Source: JAKORR01 sp964608495
GTDB lineage: Bacteria > Armatimonadota > Zipacnadia > Zipacnadales > FEN-943
Assembly: GCA_964608495.1 (NCBI GenBank)
Contig: CAZSOQ010000105.1
Location: forward strand, 1 to 17,311
Reading direction: 5' to 3'
DNA length: 17,311 nucleotides
Both the position numbers and the translations under genes were made by a program. Below the pieces are notes generated by a model, which saw only the letters and a list, made by a program, of their open reading frames with translations, was not told the DNA's origin and searched no databases. Shown here piece after piece: positions 1 through 6,702 of the stretch. Positions within the stretch are counted from its first letter, which is position 1. Every line of letters starts with the position of its first letter.

Positions 1-422
1 CCTCCTGCGTGATGGTGGGCGGGCTCTTGGCAGGCACGGAGGAGAGCCCGGGCGAGACCGTTCTCTACCGCGGCCGAACGTACAAGGAGTACCGCGGCAT
101 GGGCTCCCTGGCCGCCATGCACGAGCGCTCCGGCTCCCGCGAGCGCTACCTCCAGGACGAGGTCGAGGCCGAGAAGCTCGTCCCGGAGGGCCTCGAGGGT
201 CGAGTGCCCTACAAGGGCCCGCTGTCCTTCGTCGTCACCCAGCTTGTCGGCGGCCTTCGGGCCGGCATGGGCTACTGCGGCGCCCGCTCCATCGAGGACC
301 TTCAGGCCCGCGCCCGCTTCGTGCGCGTCACCCAGGCCGGCCTGCGCGAGAGCCATCCGCACGACGTCATCATCACGGAAGAGGCGCCCAACTACCAGAT
401 CCCCGACCACTGGGCCCTCTAG
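1..422 (+). CDS. guaB: IMP dehydrogenase, C-terminal part (5' end outside window)
   Basis: This is the 3' end of inosine-5'-monophosphate dehydrogenase, the cytoplasmic NAD-dependent enzyme that oxidises IMP to XMP in the committed step of guanine nucleotide synthesis. The reading frame is open to the left edge (first full codon at position 3), so the catalytic-cysteine loop and CBS domains, if any, lie outside. About 139 residues are visible and contain the hallmark C-terminal motifs of the family: GGLLAGTEESPGE (phosphate-binding region), YRGMGSLAAM, the mobile-flap RERYLQ segment, PEGLEGRVPYKG, GGLRAGMGYCGA and ESHPHDV. The chain ends in PDHWAL with a TAG stop at 420-422. The GTG at position 9 is internal, not a start. 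No clear terminator follows. Confidence 0.96.
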   Translation, partial: SCVMVGGLLAGTEESPGETVLYRGRTYKEYRGMGSLAAMHERSGSRERYLQDEVEAEKLVPEGLEGRVPYKGPLSFVVTQLVGGLRAGMGYCGARSIEDLQARARFVRVTQAGLRESHPHDVIITEEAPNYQIPDHWAL

Positions 423-575
423 CCCCCCGGCCTCTGGCCGACCGACGACAGCCGCCGTTACCTGCTGCTGCCCGCGGGAGCGGCTGCGCGGCTTCCCCGA
501 CGGTGGGTCCCCGGCCAGAGGTGACGCCTCCCCGGCGGCGAACCCTCGTCTCCGCCAACGCGAGAGGTGCTACTC
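423..575. other. Intergenic gap after guaB
   Basis: These 153 GC-rich bases hold no convincing gene or promoter. The one structure I see is a 10-bp perfect inverted repeat, CCTCTGGCCG at 431-440 and CGGCCAGAGG at 512-521, separated by 71 bases. It has no T-tract, so it is a weak candidate for a terminator or processing structure after guaB and may be chance at this base composition. Confidence 0.35.
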
Positions 576-1307
576 GTGCCCGGCCTGATAGACGTCAACA
601 CCTTCTTCGGCATGGACCGACACCGCGACGTGGCCTGGTCCCTCGATGACCTGCTCCGCCTGCTCGACCAGCACCATGTGGACCGAGCGCTCACCTGCTC
701 CCTGCGAGGCGTCCACTTCGACTTCCTCGCGGGCAACGTCGAGACCAGGGCCGTTGCCCGTCAGCACCCCCATCTCATCCCCGTCGCCACCCTCGATCCC
801 CGCCGCTATCTCGACTGCCGCGAGGAGGCGCTGCGCTGCCTCGGCGAGGGTCTGCGCCTCTTCCGCTTCTTCCCCGACGTGCAGGGCTGGCCGCTGGACG
901 GCCTGCACTTCCTGCGCCTCGTCGAAGTGATCGCCGACGGCGGTGGCGCCTTGCTGCTCCCCGGCGCCGCCAGCGGTGGGCCTTCCCTGGTCGTCCGCGT
1001 CCTCGGCGACTTCGGCCTACCCCTGGTCCTCCTGGGCGCGGGCTATGGCGTCTTCGGCGAGTTGCTCGCAGCCCTGGTCGCCTGCGACAGCCTCTACTGC
1101 GACGCCCACAGGCTCAACACCCCCGGCGCCTGCGAACTGATCTGCCGCGAGGTGGGGGAGGGGAGAGTCATGTTCGGCTCGGGCCTCCCCGAGCGCTACT
1201 TCTCCAGCGCCTACCTCATGGTCGAGCGCGCCGACCTGTCCCAGGCCCAGCGCGAGGCGATCCTCGGCGGCAACGCCGCTCGCATCCTGCTGGGAGAGGA
1301 GGTGTGA
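576..1307 (+). CDS. Amidohydrolase-fold protein lacking metal ligands (probable pseudoenzyme)
   Basis: The 243-residue protein looks like an amidohydrolase_2/TIM-barrel metallohydrolase in layout: an N-terminal strand GLIDVNTFFG, a C-terminal VMFGSGLP segment, and a final helix NAARILLG as in the family. The residues that should bind metal are changed. The usual D-V-H-x-H-F reads DVNTFF (N8 and F10), the usual strand-end histidines are missing (LLLPG near 127-130, LVLLGAG near 151-156), and the FGSD aspartate is Gly202 in FGSG. I infer a catalytically dead paralogue, perhaps a partner or regulator of the next gene, which starts 3 bases after this stop and has the same length. I chose the GTG at 576 because GAGAGG at 562-567 lies 8 bases upstream; a GTG at 567 is also in frame but has no spaced ribosome site. 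A role outside hydrolysis cannot be told from sequence. Confidence 0.7.
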   Translation: MPGLIDVNTFFGMDRHRDVAWSLDDLLRLLDQHHVDRALTCSLRGVHFDFLAGNVETRAVARQHPHLIPVATLDPRRYLDCREEALRCLGEGLRLFRFFPDVQGWPLDGLHFLRLVEVIADGGGALLLPGAASGGPSLVVRVLGDFGLPLVLLGAGYGVFGELLAALVACDSLYCDAHRLNTPGACELICREVGEGRVMFGSGLPERYFSSAYLMVERADLSQAQREAILGGNAARILLGEEV

Positions 1308-1310
1308 GCG

Positions 1311-2042
1311 GTGCAGACCATTGACGTCCATGCCCACTTCGGCGTCTGGAACTTCCCGATCCCGGGCTCCGGCTCGCTCGACGGCCTGCTCATCCTCTGC
1401 GACCGCTTCGACTTCCGCTGGGCCCTGGCTTCCTCCACTGAGGCCCTCACCTACGACATGCGCCGCGGCAACGCCATCATCGCCGACGCCTTCGCCGGCA
1501 CCGACCGCCTCCTCGCCTACGTGTACTGCAACCCGTGCTTCCTCGAGCTCTCCTGCGAGGAGATGGACGCCTACCTGCCCCTGGACCACGTCGTGGGGGT
1601 CAAGATCCATCCCGCCTACGCCGGTGTTCCCATCTCCGCCCCCGCGATGGTCGAGCTGCTCGACGAGGTGGCCCGCCGCACTTCGCTCGTCGAGATCCAT
1701 ACCTACAGCGCCGCCGACGCCGCCGCCATGCGGGACGTAGCCGCCCGGTATCCCCAGGTCAACTTCATCATGGCCCACGCCTGTGCCCTGGACTCCGCGG
1801 CTGCCGCCGACGCGGCCCGCGATCGTGCCAATCTCTACCTGGACTTCTGCTGCAGCCACGCCGTCCGCGGGCGCGTCGAGTACGCCCTGGCCACCTGCGG
1901 AGCCGGCCAGATCGTCTTCGGTAGTGACATGGACCTGCTCGATCCGGCCTTCACGCTCGGCATGTTCGAGGACGCCGGGCTATCCCAGGAGCAGCGTCAG
2001 GCCATCTTCTGGGACAATGCCGCCCGCCTGCTGGGCCTGTGA
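1311..2042 (+). CDS. Amidohydrolase family (amidohydrolase_2-like) metal-dependent hydrolase
   Basis: The 243-residue cytoplasmic protein has a complete set of likely metal ligands of the ACMSD/amidohydrolase_2 type: HxH at His7 and His9 in DVHAHFG, the VKIHP segment (Lys98, His100), His130 in VEIHTYS, His156 in FIMAHAC and Asp206 in FGSDM. It ends in the usual NAARLLGL helix. Members hydrolyse or decarboxylate small ring or amide compounds; the substrate here cannot be predicted. The GTG start at 1311 is preceded by GAGAGGAGG (about 1294-1302), which lies inside the end of the upstream gene, so the two are almost certainly co-transcribed and translationally coupled. The pairing of an intact and a ligand-free copy of equal size suggests an enzyme plus pseudoenzyme complex. 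No signal peptide is present. Confidence 0.82.
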   Translation: MQTIDVHAHFGVWNFPIPGSGSLDGLLILCDRFDFRWALASSTEALTYDMRRGNAIIADAFAGTDRLLAYVYCNPCFLELSCEEMDAYLPLDHVVGVKIHPAYAGVPISAPAMVELLDEVARRTSLVEIHTYSAADAAAMRDVAARYPQVNFIMAHACALDSAAAADAARDRANLYLDFCCSHAVRGRVEYALATCGAGQIVFGSDMDLLDPAFTLGMFEDAGLSQEQRQAIFWDNAARLLGL

Positions 2043-2136
2043 GGGGCCCGACCGCGGCGTCGTGCCTGGCGATCGCGCCGGCTCCCTGCCCGGCGTCGTC
2101 TGGGACGCGACGGCGGCACAACGGGAGGGGGAAGCC

Positions 2137-4560
2137 ATGAGGAGCCTTCGCTGGGTAGCGCTCCCGCTCATCCTTGCCTCGGCCTGCGCCTGGGCCCAGG
2201 ACAAGCCCGAGAACGTCGCCCTGGGCGCTTCCTACACCCTGACGAGGCCCAACTATGCTTACTGCACTGATCCCGAGGACTCGGTGCAGCTCACCGATGG
2301 CGTGTACTCTGAGGGCTACTTCTGGACCCAGAAGACCACCGTCGGCTGGCAGGGCGGCGACCTGAAGTACATCACCCTCGACCTCGGCCAGGTCTTCCCG
2401 ATCTGCGGGCTGTCCTTTGACACCGCGGCCGGCGTGGCGGAGGTCCACTGGCCCAGGAGTCTGCTGGTCTTCGTCAGCGACGACGGCAAGGCCTGGCGCG
2501 AGGTGGCAGACCTCGTCCGCCTGGCGCCGGCTGGCTTCCTGCCCGACTACGGCACCTACGCCGTGCGCAAGCTCGAGACCACCGAGCTGGGGACCCGGGG
2601 CCGTTACCTCCAGATCGCCATCGAGCCCGGTGGCCCCTACTGCTTCGTTGACGAGATCGAGGTGTACCGGGGCCCCGACGAGCTTCTGACCGCTGCCCTG
2701 CCCGGCGAGCCGATCGAGGACGTCCCGGCCCTCATGAAGAGCCTGCAGCTCAATTCGCTCGTCGAGGCCCAGTTCCGTCGCGACCTGCAGGTCGTCCGCG
2801 ACTCCATCGCGGGCCCCGGCCTCACCGACGAGCAGCGCCGGGACCTGACCGCCGAGGCGGACGCGCTCGCCAGCCGGATCGGCGACATGCCCCGCCTCTC
2901 CGCGGAGGGCTTTCGCGCGGTTCTGCCCATGACGGACCTCGAGCGCGACATCCTCGCCCTCCAGGCCCGCGTCTGGCGCGCCCAGGGCAAGCCCGCCCTG
3001 CGCGTCTGGCAGTGCCACCGGTGGGATCACCTCACGCCCTCCGCCGAGCCGCCCGCCGACGCGCCGGACCCCGTCGTCACGGCCCGCATGATGAACGGCG
3101 AGGTCCGCGCGGACGTCCTGAACCTCACCAACGCCGCCGCCGAGGAGATGAGCCTGCGCCTGCGGGTCGAGGGCCTGCCCACCGACACCGACCCTCCGTG
3201 CGTGCTCGTCCGCCAGGTCCTCTACGTGGGGACACGCTGGTTCGGCTCGGTCGCCGCTGCCCTTCCCGAGGCGCGCCGCGAGGGCTCCGACAGCATCGTC
3301 ACCGTCCCCAGCGGCATGACCGTCCAGGCCTGGCTCGAGTTCCGCCCCACGGACCTCAAGCCCGGCCGTCACGAAGGTTTCGCGGTGATCACGCTCCCAG
3401 CCGGTGAAGCCCGGCGCGTCCCTCTGCGCCTCACGATCTCCCCTCTGCCCTTCCCCGAGGAGACCACGCTTCTCCTCGGCGGCTGGTCCTACACCGACGG
3501 TCAGGGCGTTCGCGGCATCACACCCCAGAATCGCGACGCCTTCATCGAGTACCTGAAGGACCACAGGGTCAACGCCCCCTGGGCCACCTCCGCCGTGCTC
3601 CCCGAGGGCGTCTACGACGACCAGGACCGGCTCACGCAGCCGCCCGACACGGCCCGCTTCGACGAGTGGGTGGAGAAATGGCGTGGAGCGCGCAGGTTCA
3701 TGGTCTTCGTGGCCAGGGAGGACACCTTCGCCGGGATGCCCCTGGGCACCCCTCAGTTCGCCGCGCGCGTCGGCAACTGGGCTCGCTTCTGGGCTCAGCA
3801 CCTCCGCGAGCTCGGCCTTCAGCCTTCCCAGCTTGGCCTGCTCATCAAGGACGAGCCGCGTGATCCGGCGGGGTATACCATCACCCAGCAGTGGTCCGCG
3901 GCCATCCACGCCGCCGAACCCGACATCCTGACCTTCGTTGACCCGATCCCGGCCAAGCCCGACGGCATGGTCCCCATGCTCGAGGCCGTCAACATCCTCT
4001 GCCCCCAGCGCGCCCACTGGATGACCTACGACTGGGTCCCGCCCCTGTACCTCGACCAGCAAGCCCAGGGGCGCGAGCTATGGTTCTACTCCTGCTCCGG
4101 GCCCGCTCGCACCTTCGACCCCTTCTCTTACTACCTTCTGCAGGAATGGCACTGCTTCGCCGTCGGCGGCAAGGGCTCGGGCTTCTGGGCCTTCAGCGAC
4201 ACCAGCGGCGTCTCCGTGTGGAACGAGTACCTGACCAGTGGCCCGGGCCCCTACTGCCCCCTGTACCTCGATGACACCTCGGTGACCACGGGCAAGTGGA
4301 TGGAGGGGATCCGCGAGGGGGCCCAGGACTACGAGTACCTGGTGATGCTGCGCGATCGCGTCGCCGCCCTGCGCTCCCAGGCCGGGGCAGACAAGGCCGC
4401 TCTCGACAAGGCCGCGGAGCTGCTCCGCACCGCGGGCGATCGCGTGCTTGCCGGTGAGGATGGTCCGAACTGGCGGTGGGACGTGGACAAGGACCGAGGC
4501 GTAGCCGACCGCGTGCGCTACGAGGTCCTGGACGTGCTGGAGGCGCTCGCGCCGCGCTAG
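2137..4560 (+). CDS. Secreted discoidin-domain plus GH123/DUF4091-like protein
   Basis: The 807-residue protein begins with a signal peptide (hydrophobic 5-17, probable cleavage at AWA|Q, residues 20/21; the Cys17 context LASAC leaves a lipoprotein possible). Residues about 25-178 resemble an F5/8 type C (discoidin) carbohydrate-binding domain: SVQLTDGVYSEGYFW, ITLDLGQ, LLVFVSDDGKAWREV, RYLQIAIEP and VDEIEVYRG. A helical linker (about 180-290) and a beta-rich part lead into a TIM-barrel-like region with KDEP at 571-574. Its Asp572-Glu573 pair sits where GH123 N-acetylgalactosaminidases carry their catalytic Asp-Glu. The C terminus has the DUF4091 signature GIREGAQDYEYL (about 724-735). I infer extracytoplasmic glycan binding and perhaps hydrolysis. 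ATG 2137 has GGGAGGGG at 2123-2130. The frame stays open upstream into the previous gene, but that part is not coding. Confidence 0.8.
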   Translation: MRSLRWVALPLILASACAWAQDKPENVALGASYTLTRPNYAYCTDPEDSVQLTDGVYSEGYFWTQKTTVGWQGGDLKYITLDLGQVFPICGLSFDTAAGVAEVHWPRSLLVFVSDDGKAWREVADLVRLAPAGFLPDYGTYAVRKLETTELGTRGRYLQIAIEPGGPYCFVDEIEVYRGPDELLTAALPGEPIEDVPALMKSLQLNSLVEAQFRRDLQVVRDSIAGPGLTDEQRRDLTAEADALASRIGDMPRLSAEGFRAVLPMTDLERDILALQARVWRAQGKPALRVWQCHRWDHLTPSAEPPADAPDPVVTARMMNGEVRADVLNLTNAAAEEMSLRLRVEGLPTDTDPPCVLVRQVLYVGTRWFGSVAAALPEARREGSDSIVTVPSGMTVQAWLEFRPTDLKPGRHEGFAVITLPAGEARRVPLRLTISPLPFPEETTLLLGGWSYTDGQGVRGITPQNRDAFIEYLKDHRVNAPWATSAVLPEGVYDDQDRLTQPPDTARFDEWVEKWRGARRFMVFVAREDTFAGMPLGTPQFAARVGNWARFWAQHLRELGLQPSQLGLLIKDEPRDPAGYTITQQWSAAIHAAEPDILTFVDPIPAKPDGMVPMLEAVNILCPQRAHWMTYDWVPPLYLDQQAQGRELWFYSCSGPARTFDPFSYYLLQEWHCFAVGGKGSGFWAFSDTSGVSVWNEYLTSGPGPYCPLYLDDTSVTTGKWMEGIREGAQDYEYLVMLRDRVAALRSQAGADKAALDKAAELLRTAGDRVLAGEDGPNWRWDVDKDRGVADRVRYEVLDVLEALAPR

Positions 4561-4602
4561 GCTCGCTCCCGGCCGGTGACCGCCTGCCCGGTGCCGGTCC
4601 GT

Positions 4603-4629
4603 GCGCCGGCCGCTGTGCCGGCCTGGCGC
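4603..4629. terminator. Possible bidirectional hairpin between convergent genes
   Basis: The gap between the GH123-like gene and the converging lepB contains GCGCCGGCC (4603-4611), an 8-base loop, and GGCC-T-GGCGC (4620-4629). This gives a nine-pair GC stem with one bulged T. There is no T-tract on either strand, so termination is inferred from position only. Confidence 0.4.
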
Positions 4630-4643
4630 GCCCGAGACCCGGC

Positions 4644-5180
4644 CTAGAGCTGTGCGCGTCGCTCCCTGGGGAAGATAATGCGCTCCGCGCGCCCCAGCAC
4701 CGTGTCCGTGGGCACGGCCCCGAAGTCGCGGCTATCCTCGCTCCGGTCCCGGTTGTCGCCCAGGACGAAGACCTCCCCTTCCTTCACCACGGCCTGCTGC
4801 GGCCGGTCGTTCCAGGCTTCCCCGGACCATACCGCGTAGCGCTCCTGCAGCTCCGTGCCGTTCAGGTACGTGTGGCCCTGCGTCACGACTACCCAGTCCC
4901 CCGCGATCCCGACCACGCGCTTCACCAGGAAGTCGCCGTTGTCCTGCCTGAACACGATCACCTCCCGCCGCTGCGGGGGCTTGTGGCGGTAAGCGCGGAC
5001 GTTGATCAGATACTGATCGCCGAACTTCAGCGTCGGGGACATGGAATCCGAGGGCACCACACCGATCCTGTAGGTCAGGCCAAACCACACAGCCAGCGCC
5101 GCAATCGTCGCTGCCAGGGCGGTTGAGATGAGCCGGCCGATCAGCCGCCAGGTGACTCGCGGTTCCCGCCTGCGTCTCAC
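4644..5180 (-). CDS. lepB: Signal peptidase I
   Basis: The 178-residue membrane-bound serine protease removes signal peptides from exported preproteins. One N-terminal membrane anchor (about 14-37) is followed by the S26 family boxes: SDSMSPT with catalytic Ser46, RREVIVF (71-77), VKRVVGIAGD with catalytic Lys87, and LGDNRDRSEDSRDFG (140-154). Its length is normal for the short Gram-positive-like class. The start is GTG at 5180, the first start codon after an in-frame stop; its GAGGTGG ribosome site (5191-5197) overlaps the cobO stop codon (5196-5198), pointing to coupled translation. The protein would process the signal peptides of the secreted proteins in this window. Functional link to cobO is not evident; the pair may simply share a promoter. 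Confidence 0.93.
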   Translation of the reverse strand: MRRRREPRVTWRLIGRLISTALAATIAALAVWFGLTYRIGVVPSDSMSPTLKFGDQYLINVRAYRHKPPQRREVIVFRQDNGDFLVKRVVGIAGDWVVVTQGHTYLNGTELQERYAVWSGEAWNDRPQQAVVKEGEVFVLGDNRDRSEDSRDFGAVPTDTVLGRAERIIFPRERRAQL

Positions 5181-5195
5181 CAGCGGTCATCCACC

Positions 5196-5744
5196 TCAGC
5201 AATCAAGACCGGGCCTGGCCTGGATGCCACGCTCGTAGGGGTGCTTCACACAGCGCATCTCGGTCACCAGGTCCGCCGCCTCGACCAGCCTCGGCGGCGC
5301 TCCTCGCCCCGTGCAGATCACCTCGACATGGCCGGGCCTTTCCGCCAGCGTCGCCAGCAACTCCTCCAGGGGCACCAGCCCCGCCCGCAGCAGGTTGTTC
5401 ACCTCGTCCAGCACCACCACGTCCCACTCACCCGACAGGATCACCTGCCGCGCCGTCTGCCACGCCTCCCCGGCCACGCGCCGGTCCTCTGCCGTCGGCT
5501 CGCCGCGTCCCAGGCTGAAGGGCGTCAGCTCCCGCGCGAATCGCTTGACCCACAGGTTGGGCCCCAGGCGCCCCGCCACCGCTAGCTCGCTGGACGGTAC
5601 CGCGCCCTTGAAGAGCTGCAGGAAGGCCACCTTCAGCCCGGCGCCCAGCGCGCGCATCGCCACGCCAAGGGCTGCCGTCGTCTTGCCCTTACCGTCTCCC
5701 GTATAGACCTGCACGAGTCCTGTGCCGAGCCGGTTGCGTGGCAT
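5196..5744 (-). CDS. cobO: Cob(I)yrinic acid a,c-diamide adenosyltransferase (CobA/CobO type)
   Basis: This 182-residue cytoplasmic enzyme transfers the adenosyl group of ATP to reduced corrinoids, the step making coenzyme B12. It has the CobA/BtuR family P-loop TGDGKGKTT (15-23), the VVLDEVNN strand with Asp113-Glu114, the CTGRGAP loop (144-150) and the C-terminal KHPYERGIQARPGLDC typical of the family. I placed the start at ATG 5744, since the frame continuing upstream runs over a strong promoter (-10 at 5760-5765), which leaves a 5' leader of only about 8 bases. An internal GTG at codon 11 (GLVQVYTG) is a less likely alternative. It is first in an operon with lepB, 15 bases apart. No other cobalamin gene is in the window, so it may serve salvage. 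Confidence 0.92.
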   Translation of the reverse strand: MPRNRLGTGLVQVYTGDGKGKTTAALGVAMRALGAGLKVAFLQLFKGAVPSSELAVAGRLGPNLWVKRFARELTPFSLGRGEPTAEDRRVAGEAWQTARQVILSGEWDVVVLDEVNNLLRAGLVPLEELLATLAERPGHVEVICTGRGAPPRLVEAADLVTEMRCVKHPYERGIQARPGLDC

Positions 5745-5759
5745 GGGTCTTCTCTGCCG

Positions 5760-5789
5760 ATTGTATGGGCCTGCCGGGGGAGCGGTCAA
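5760..5789 (-). promoter_or_regulatory. Sigma-70-type promoter for cobO-lepB
   Basis: Reading the minus strand, TTGACC (5789-5784) is followed after 18 bases by TACAAT (5765-5760). Five of six bases match the -35 and five of six match the -10 consensus. The expected transcript start near 5753 lies only about 8 bases before the cobO ATG, so the message would be nearly leaderless. Confidence 0.7.
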
Positions 5790-5840
5790 TCCGGCACAGG
5801 TCCCCGGGCCGAGAGGAGGAATGGCCGCGGGGGCGCGGAA

Positions 5841-5870
5841 TTGACCGTCGGCCGCACAGCGTGCTACTAT
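5841..5870 (+). promoter_or_regulatory. Sigma-70-type promoter for the ABC operon
   Basis: TTGACC (5841-5846) is followed after 18 bases by TACTAT (5865-5870). It has the same -35 box and spacer length as the opposing cobO promoter. The predicted transcript start near 5877 rules out the upstream TTG at 5841 as a start for the permease and fits the ATG at 5913. Confidence 0.65.
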
Positions 5871-5912
5871 CTGCACGCACACTGCGACGCGCCGGGGTGT
5901 GATCATGTAGCC

Positions 5913-6650
5913 ATGATGATAAACGTCCGAGAGCTCGCCAGACGGGCCGTCGAGACCCGTACCGAGGAGACTCTTGGCAAGCAGATCGTCCTTCCTTGGT
6001 CCGCGGCCTTCGTCATCTCCATGCGCAACGTCACCATCCGCCTCGGCCGCGCGGCCATCACCGCCTCCGGCATCGTCCTCGGCATCGCCTTCCTCGCCTA
6101 TATCTGGACCGGCAAGCTCTCCCAGGACGTCATCGAGAGCGACATGGCCCGCCGCGCCCGAATCACCCCCATCGGCACCGAGGCCAAGGCGGGGGAGGCT
6201 GTCATGCCCGGTGGCGAGGAAGCCGCCGAGGACGCTCGCGCTCGGGCCGCCCGCCAGACCTGGCTCGTCGTCATGTCCCTCCTCGTCTGCGCCGTCGGAA
6301 TCAGCAACTCCATGCTCATGTCCGTTACCGAGCGCTTCCGCGAGATCGGAACCATGAAGTGCCTCGGCGCCCTCGACATCTTCATCGTCCGCCTATTCCT
6401 CATCGAGTCCCTTCTCCTCGGCCTCCTGGGGTCAGTCGTCGGCGCCCTGATCGGCCACGCCGCCGGCCTGCTTCTGTATGGCTGGAAGGGCGGTTGGGAC
6501 CTGGCAGCCAAGCTCGACTGGCCCGCCATGCTCATGTACCTCCTGCTGTCCGTGCTTATCGGCACCGTCATAGCCTTCGTCGCGGCGATCCTCCCCGCCA
6601 AGCGAGCCGCTCAGATGCCGGCGGCGGCCGCCTTGCGCAGCGAGGTCTAA
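5913..6650 (+). CDS. Minimal FtsX/LolC/MacB-type ABC permease
   Basis: The 245-residue inner-membrane protein is an FtsX-like permease of the type VII (MacB/LolCDE) ABC class. I see four membrane segments: about 48-66, 117-138, 157-190 and 207-227. The conserved coupling stretch MSVTERFREIGTMKCLGA follows segment 2, and the family C terminus LPAKRAAQMPAAAALRSE is present. What is odd is that the loop between segments 1 and 2 is only about 50 residues, rich in Ala, Arg and Glu, where MacB or LolC carry about 200 residues of periplasmic core domain. I take ATG 5913 (ATG 5916 equally possible) because the promoter overlaps the longer frame; no good ribosome site is visible. It should pair with the following ATPase, and probably with the giant permease gene downstream. 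Confidence 0.85.
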   Translation: MMINVRELARRAVETRTEETLGKQIVLPWSAAFVISMRNVTIRLGRAAITASGIVLGIAFLAYIWTGKLSQDVIESDMARRARITPIGTEAKAGEAVMPGGEEAAEDARARAARQTWLVVMSLLVCAVGISNSMLMSVTERFREIGTMKCLGALDIFIVRLFLIESLLLGLLGSVVGALIGHAAGLLLYGWKGGWDLAAKLDWPAMLMYLLLSVLIGTVIAFVAAILPAKRAAQMPAAAALRSEV

Positions 6651-6655
6651 CCTTT

Positions 6656-6679
6656 CGTCCGCCTACTGCGCTGCGGACG
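6656..6679 (+). repeat. Intercistronic hairpin between permease and ATPase genes
   Basis: CGTCCGC (6656-6662) and GCGGACG (6673-6679) form a perfect seven-pair stem with a 10-base loop in the 52-base gap. It ends 11 bases before the AGGAGGT ribosome site (6691-6697) of the ATPase. It could tune message stability or relative expression; it has no T-tract, so it is not a classic terminator. Confidence 0.45.
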
Positions 6680-6702
6680 GGCATTCTGCCAGGAGGTGGC
6701 CC

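Noticed and set aside
1783..2136. Upstream extension of the GH123-like frame into the amidohydrolase gene
   Set aside because: The ATG at 2137 has a strong ribosome site and begins a clear signal peptide; the extension is out-of-frame translation of the previous gene.
1951..4062. A 703-codon open frame on the minus strand opposite the GH123-like gene
   Set aside because: It mirrors the C-ending codon bias of the plus-strand gene, has no recognisable domain, and the opposite strand has clear homology motifs.
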